Assembly (NCBI GenBank): GCA_030430565.1
Contig: JAUIKS010000049.1
Coordinates: 1 to 64,000, forward strand
Length of the DNA: 64,000 nt
Reading direction: 5' to 3'
Source: Polyangia bacterium
GTDB lineage: Bacteria > Myxococcota_A > Polyangia > Nannocystales > Nannocystaceae
Part shown: in pieces, positions 60,420-64,000 of the stretch
How positions within the stretch are numbered: the stretch's first letter is position 1
Layout of the letters: the number at the start of each line of letters is the position of its first letter
Translations under genes and position numbers: made by a program
The notes under the pieces: generated by a model
Told to the model about the DNA's origin: nothing
The model's input: the letters and a program-made list of their open reading frames with translations, nothing else
Database searches by the model: none

Positions 60420-61511
60420 GTGCTCAAGGTCCTGCGCGATCGCGCGAGAATCATCATCGACCTGTCGGAGGGTGACTACATCCAGGCGGGCCTCGCCGGC
60501 GAGGCGAGGCCGCGCGCGGTGTTCCCCTCGATCGTCGGGCGCCCGCGGGCCGAGGCGAGCGGCAAGCGCGGGCGCGCGTCGAAGCCGATGATCGAGCACG
60601 GCATCGTCACGAGCTGGGACGATCTCGAGAAGCAGGTGCGGGCCGCCTGCGCGTCGCTGCGCGTCGCGCCCGAGGAGCACTCGATGCTGTTCGTCGAGTC
60701 ACCCGTGAGCCCCAAGGCGAACCGCGAGCGCCTGACCGAGCTGGCGTTCGAGTCGCTGAAGGCGCCAGCGTTCACGGTCGTCAACGCCGCGCTCGCGAGC
60801 CTGCGGGCCAACGGGCGCGCGACCGGGATCGCGGTGTTGGCGACGGAGCGCGATCTGGTCGCGGCGCCGGTGATCCGCGGCGTGCCGAGCTACAGCGCGG
60901 TCCGGCGCGACACCTTCGGCCGGCGCGACCTCACCGAGTACCTGCAGCGCGAGCTCGAGAAGCGCGGCCCGGCGCTCAAGACGACCGGCGCCGCGGAGCG
61001 GCAGATCATCCGCGACATCGAGGAGAAGCACAGCTACGTCGCGCTGGACTACGACGAGGAGCTGATGAAGGTCGGCGCGCGCGGCTCGATCGCGCCGCGC
61101 TACAAGCTCCCCGGCGGGCAGATGATCACGATCGGCGCCGAGCGCTTCCGAGCGCCCGAGGCGCTGTTCAAGCCGAGCTTCATCGGCCTCGAGCAGGACG
61201 GCATCCACCGGCTCACGCACGAGTCGATCAAGAAGTGCGACGTCGACGTCCGCAAAGATCTCTACGGCAACGTGGTGATGTCGGGCGGCTCGACGATGTT
61301 CAACGGCATCGCCGAGCGGATGCAGAAGGAGCTGGAGGCGCTGGCCCCCGACAGCATGACGATCAAGATCATCGCGCCGCCCGAGCGGCAGCACTCGGTC
61401 TGGATCGGCGGCTCGATCCTCTCGAGCCTCTCGACCTTCGAGGAGATGTGGATCTCGAAGGATGAGTACGACGAGGCCGGGCCGTCGATCGTGCACAGGA
61501 AGTGCACCTAG
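60420..61511 (+). CDS. Eukaryote-type actin homologue (nucleotide loops and D-loop lost)
   Basis: 363 residues from GTG 60420; ATG 60369 would add 17. Unlike MreB/ParM, the match to eukaryotic actin is direct: PRAVFPSIVGRPR (31-43), IEHGIVTSWDDLEK (58-71), LRVAPEEH (80-87), SPKANRERLTELAFE (97-111), YVALDYDEEL, GGQMITIGAERFRAPEALF (232-250), KKCDVDVRKDLYGNVVMSGG (271-290), TIKIIAPPER (314-323), SVWIGGSILSSLSTF (326-340) and the end EYDEAGPSIVHRKC. The phosphate-1 loop (actin DNGSG) reads LSEGD, the phosphate-2 loop (DSGDG) reads LATER, Gln137 is Ala123, and the DNase I loop is replaced by about 13 residues, so ATP hydrolysis and normal filament contacts are doubtful. Horizontal transfer from a eukaryote is likely; an actin of this kind (BARP) is known from Haliangium ochraceum. 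Lipoprotein gene follows after 9 bases. Confidence 0.93.
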   Translation: MLKVLRDRARIIIDLSEGDYIQAGLAGEARPRAVFPSIVGRPRAEASGKRGRASKPMIEHGIVTSWDDLEKQVRAACASLRVAPEEHSMLFVESPVSPKANRERLTELAFESLKAPAFTVVNAALASLRANGRATGIAVLATERDLVAAPVIRGVPSYSAVRRDTFGRRDLTEYLQRELEKRGPALKTTGAAERQIIRDIEEKHSYVALDYDEELMKVGARGSIAPRYKLPGGQMITIGAERFRAPEALFKPSFIGLEQDGIHRLTHESIKKCDVDVRKDLYGNVVMSGGSTMFNGIAERMQKELEALAPDSMTIKIIAPPERQHSVWIGGSILSSLSTFEEMWISKDEYDEAGPSIVHRKCT

Positions 61512-61520
61512 CGGCCCTCC

Positions 61521-62264
61521 ATGCCCGGTCGTCATCACGCGAGCCTGGGGTTGCTGCTGTGCGGCGCGCTCGCGGCGTCCTGCACCTCGAGCGCGGCGCC
61601 GCCGAGGCCGAGGCCGAGGCCGGCGCCGGCGCAGGAGCCGGAGCCGGAGCCGGGGCCGGAGCCGCAGGAGGAAGCGGTCGCGGAGCCGCGAGCGATGGAT
61701 CTCGAGGAGGAAGTCGGGGGCTACGGCGCCGGTCCGCAGGGCGGCGACGCGGCCCAGGTCGCGCGCGCTCCCGACACCCCCTACACGAGCGCGGACTCGA
61801 TCCGCGAGACCTTGGAGGAGGACGCGCCTCGCGGGCTCGGCCCGGCGAAGCTCTCGACGAAGCAGCGCGAGGAGCTGCGCCGAAAGACAGGGTTCCCAGC
61901 GCCCGCGTTTCAGTCGCGCCAGGGCAGCAACTGCAGCGAGTACCGCGGTCGGGTGAAGCCGGCGCGCTCGGTCAAGGGCGTGGTCTCGCAGCTCGAGCGC
62001 GGCTTGTCGCGCGTCGACGCGCGGTTCGCCCAGGCGCTCAGGCTCGACAGCTTTCGTCGCCCGCCCCCGCGCTTCGATGAGGGGCGGCTGGTCGAGGGCG
62101 GCGCGGTCGCGTGGGAGGACGTCGCGGACGCCATCGAGGTGACGCGCGAGGGCGGCGTGACCTACTACCGCCTCGTGTTCACCCCGCGCGTCGTCTGCAC
62201 GCCGCACGTCTTGACGATGACGAGCACGGGGCACGCGTCGCTGATGGCCTGCTGCGGGAAGTGA
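61521..62264 (+). CDS. Lipoprotein next to the actin-like gene
   Basis: Signal peptide with lipobox ALAASC (Cys 21), then a Pro/Arg and Glu-Pro stalk, an acidic stretch (MDLEEEVGGY), a helical part (LSTKQREELRRKTGF) and a C-terminal domain with three or four cysteines: SNCSEYRGRVKP, VVSQLERGLSRVDARFAQAL, DAIEVTREGGVTYYRLVFTP, VVCTPHVLTMTSTGHASLMA ending CCGK. No family recognised. The ATG is nine bases after the actin-like stop, so they are co-transcribed, but the products should be in different compartments. Confidence 0.65.
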   Translation: MPGRHHASLGLLLCGALAASCTSSAAPPRPRPRPAPAQEPEPEPGPEPQEEAVAEPRAMDLEEEVGGYGAGPQGGDAAQVARAPDTPYTSADSIRETLEEDAPRGLGPAKLSTKQREELRRKTGFPAPAFQSRQGSNCSEYRGRVKPARSVKGVVSQLERGLSRVDARFAQALRLDSFRRPPPRFDEGRLVEGGAVAWEDVADAIEVTREGGVTYYRLVFTPRVVCTPHVLTMTSTGHASLMACCGK

Positions 62265-62283
62265 CGCGGGGCGCGGAGGAGGC

Positions 62284-63243
62284 TCAGGCCCCGAGGTCGA
62301 GGATCAGCGCGCTCAGGCGCTCGGCCGCGGCGCTCTTCGCCGCGCGGCGCCGCGAGAGCAGCCGGTAGGTCACGCTGCCGAGCTCGGGGATCGGGCGCAG
62401 GACGACGCCGCGCGGCGGCGTGCAGATCCCGTTGACGATCGCGACGCCGAGGCCGGCCGCCGCGAAGCTGAGCATCAGCGGCCACCCGTCGGCCTCGACC
62501 GGGGGCGCGGGCGCGACCCCGAGGCTGGCGACGGCGCGGCTGATCACGGCGCGGTGGCGCTGGCCCTCGGGGGCGAGGATCAGGCGCTGCTCGGCGAGCG
62601 CCCGCAGCGGCACGCGGCGGCGGCGCGCGAGCGGGTGGCTCCGCGGGAGCGCGGCGCACAGCGGGGTCTTGAGGATCTCGCGGGCCAGCAGCCCGCGCGG
62701 GACGAGGTCGAAGACGCCGACCGCGAGCGTGACCTCGCCCTCGCGCACGGCCTCGAGCGCCGAGGGGCCGCCGAGCGTGCGCACGCGCAGCTCGCAGGCG
62801 GGCGCCGCGGCGCTCGGCGGTGATGTTTGATCAGACATGTCCTTCACGCCGCGTTTAGTGACCCGGCGCGCGCGGCCCGTGAAGGCGCGCAGCGCCGGGC
62901 CGAGCAGGTAGAGGTAGGCGCCCTCGCCGGCCGCCAGGGTGACCCGCTCCTCGCTGGGCGCGCCGGTGAGCTCGCCGGTGAAGCCGCGCGCGCGCGCGAG
63001 CTGCTCGCGCGCGAAGGCGGCGACGCGCACGCCGGCCTCGGTGAGCTGCAGCGCTCGGCCCTCGCGCTCGTAGAGCGTCACGCCGAGCTGCTCCTGCAGG
63101 CGCCGGACCCGTTCGAAGAGCGCCGGCTGCGAGAGACCGACGCGGGCGGCGGCGTGGGTGAAGTTGCGCGCGGCCGCGAACGCGGCGAAGGCCCGCAGCA
63201 GCTCGCCGTCTAGTATCGGTTGTGCCGATAGCTCATCGATCAT
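62284..63243 (-). CDS. LysR-family regulator with an insert in the effector domain
   Basis: Start ATG 63243 (MIDELSAQPILDGELLRAF). Helix-turn-helix about 10-70: AAFAAARNFTHAAARVGLSQ, PALFERVRRLQEQLGVTLYE, GRALQLTEAGVRVAAFAREQ. Effector part: TLAAGEGAYLYLLGPALRAF, then an unusual basic and Ser/Pro-rich insert of about 22 residues (GVKDMSDQTSPPSAAAPAC), then LRVRTLGGPSALEAVREGEV, LALGV-type strand and AAGLGVAIVNGI near the end. Divergent from a ferritin-like gene 42 bases away; a palindrome covers its start codon, which suits autorepression. Effector unknown. Confidence 0.85.
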   Translation of the reverse strand: MIDELSAQPILDGELLRAFAAFAAARNFTHAAARVGLSQPALFERVRRLQEQLGVTLYEREGRALQLTEAGVRVAAFAREQLARARGFTGELTGAPSEERVTLAAGEGAYLYLLGPALRAFTGRARRVTKRGVKDMSDQTSPPSAAAPACELRVRTLGGPSALEAVREGEVTLAVGVFDLVPRGLLAREILKTPLCAALPRSHPLARRRRVPLRALAEQRLILAPEGQRHRAVISRAVASLGVAPAPPVEADGWPLMLSFAAAGLGVAIVNGICTPPRGVVLRPIPELGSVTYRLLSRRRAAKSAAAERLSALILDLGA

Positions 63244-63255
63244 TTCTAGTAGAAA
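63243..63255. promoter_or_regulatory. Perfect palindrome overlapping the LysR start codon
   Basis: TTTCTA-G-TAGAAA. Its left edge is the first base of the LysR ATG and its right edge is 30 bases before the ferritin-like start, so a bound protein would affect both genes. Confidence 0.5.
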
Positions 63256-63285
63256 CAGATAGCACGCAGCCCTACGGTGAGGGCG

Positions 63286-63840
63286 ATGGAGCACGACGAA
63301 TTAGAGCGCGCGCCGGTGACCCCGGCGCGCTGGTGGGCGCGGACCAAGCGGGATCCCGCGCGACTTATGGCCTGGCTGTTTGACCAGTACCGGGGCGAGG
63401 CGACCGCCGCGGAGCGGATCGAGGCGCTGCGGGACCAGCACGCGGGCGGCTCGCCGCGGGCGCGGCGGGTCCTGACGATCATCGCGGAGCAGGAGCGGAC
63501 GCACGCGCGCTGGGTCGGCGAGCTGCTGCGCGCGCGCGGGCACGCGCCGACGGTGCGCGAGAAGCCGACGCGCTACTGGGACGGGCCGCTGGCGGCGATC
63601 CGCGACCTCGAGACGGGCTGCGCGGTGGGAGCCCACGCGGAGCGGATGCGGCTCGAGCGGATCGAGGTCATCGCGGGGGACCCGGAGGCGCCGGCGGACA
63701 TCCGCGAGGTCTTCGCGAGGATCCTGCCGCAGGAGCGCTTCCACGAGCGGGCGTTTCGATCGCTGGCGAGCGCGCGGGCGCTCGAGGCGACGCGGACGCA
63801 GCACGAGCTGGGGCGCGCCGCCCTCGGGCTCGCGCCGTAG
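63286..63840 (+). CDS. Ferritin-like helical protein
   Basis: Start ATG 63286 (MEHDELERAPVTPARWW); GTG 63277 is possible. Four-helix pattern with two E-x-x-x-H style helices: VLTIIAEQERTHARWVGELL and FARILPQERFHERAFRSLAS, and acidic residues in YRGEATAAERIEAL and HAERMRLERIEVI, as in di-iron ferritin-like proteins. 184 residues, no signal peptide. Probably an iron-binding oxidase or storage-type protein; target of the divergent LysR regulator by position. Confidence 0.7.
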   Translation: MEHDELERAPVTPARWWARTKRDPARLMAWLFDQYRGEATAAERIEALRDQHAGGSPRARRVLTIIAEQERTHARWVGELLRARGHAPTVREKPTRYWDGPLAAIRDLETGCAVGAHAERMRLERIEVIAGDPEAPADIREVFARILPQERFHERAFRSLASARALEATRTQHELGRAALGLAP

Positions 63841-63876
63841 ACGTGCCTCCCGTTGCGCCGCGTCGCGGCGGCGGCC

Positions 63877-64000
63877 ATGCTGGCGGCCGTGCGCGACGCG
63901 ATCCTCCGCCGCCAAGCAGGCCTGCTCACCTACGGCATCACGCCCCCCAAGCGCTCCTACTCGGCGAGGCGGCGACAGCGGGTGGCGCTCGCCCAGACCG
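63877..64000 (+). CDS. Methylenetetrahydrofolate reductase-like protein (5' end only)
   Basis: The frame from ATG 63877 (or GTG 63889) reads MLAAVRDAILRRQAGLLTYG, then ITPPKRSYSARRRQR and runs out of the window open. GLLTYGITPPK is the opening strand of a methylenetetrahydrofolate reductase-like TIM-barrel family. Only 41 residues are visible, so the call rests on this short match. Confidence 0.55.
   Translation, partial: MLAAVRDAILRRQAGLLTYGITPPKRSYSARRRQRVALAQT

Overview
The window reads as chromosomal DNA of a very GC-rich, large-genome predatory-type bacterium, most likely a myxobacterium (Myxococcota) and within it probably the Nannocystineae/Haliangiaceae side. The signs are the dense set of secreted lipoproteins with Ser/Thr, Gly-Asp, Glu-Pro or Pro-Ser stalks, formylglycine-enzyme-like and lectin-like lipoproteins, a eukaryote-type actin gene, strongly GC3-biased codons, and generous intergenic structure. 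This placement is inference; no rRNA gene is present to confirm it.

Layout. 0-0.8 kb: 3' end of a secreted repeat protein with its own terminator. 0.8-4.0 kb: a degenerate mobile region with two tail-to-tail tyrosine recombinases, one with an amber codon near its N-terminus and one cut off before its catalytic tyrosine, followed by a strongly folded element of about 160 bp. 4.0-7.1 kb: SGNH hydrolase, a GNAT remnant and relA. 7.1-7.7 kb: a putative non-coding RNA gene on the + strand, divergent from relA, with promoter, terminator and a segment that mimics helix 69 of 23S rRNA. 7.7-20.4 kb: mostly leftward genes (membrane spermidine synthase, several lipoproteins, tandem FKBP, proA, DUF1704/QEGLA peptidase, inactive M61-like protein, proB). 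20.4-34.5 kb: mostly envelope and secreted proteins, with DoxX/LysR and a bestrophin. 34.5-44.1 kb: a 1749-residue membrane protein, a cysteine-less glutaredoxin, a propeller-like lipoprotein, and a TerB-Coq4 fusion coupled to an APH-type kinase. 44.3-51.2 kb: TrmO, then an aldehyde dehydrogenase / glutamine-synthetase-like / Fe-alcohol dehydrogenase set that has been split by a 2.1 kb Septu-like (AAA ATPase + HNH) defence cassette flanked by 14-bp direct repeats. 51.3-60.3 kb: CapA-like lipoprotein, ferritin-like enzyme, sigma factor, cupin, TerC, HEAT-like protein, propeller, formyltransferase, methyltransferase. 60.4-62.3 kb: an actin-like gene and a lipoprotein. 62.3-64.0 kb: LysR divergent from a ferritin-like protein, then the start of a methylenetetrahydrofolate-reductase-like gene.

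How genes fit together. proA and proB give two steps of proline synthesis but are separated by three genes. The amine catabolic set at 45-51 kb is best read as gamma-glutamylation of an amine or amino alcohol followed by oxidation of the alcohol and aldehyde. Several + strand genes have a -10-like TANNNT hexamer ending 4-9 bases before the start codon, which suggests leaderless mRNAs are common here. The strongest leads are the actin-like protein that has lost its ATP phosphate-binding loops and DNase loop but keeps a near-eukaryotic C-terminal third, the 23S H69 mimic next to relA, and the defence cassette with its insertion footprint.
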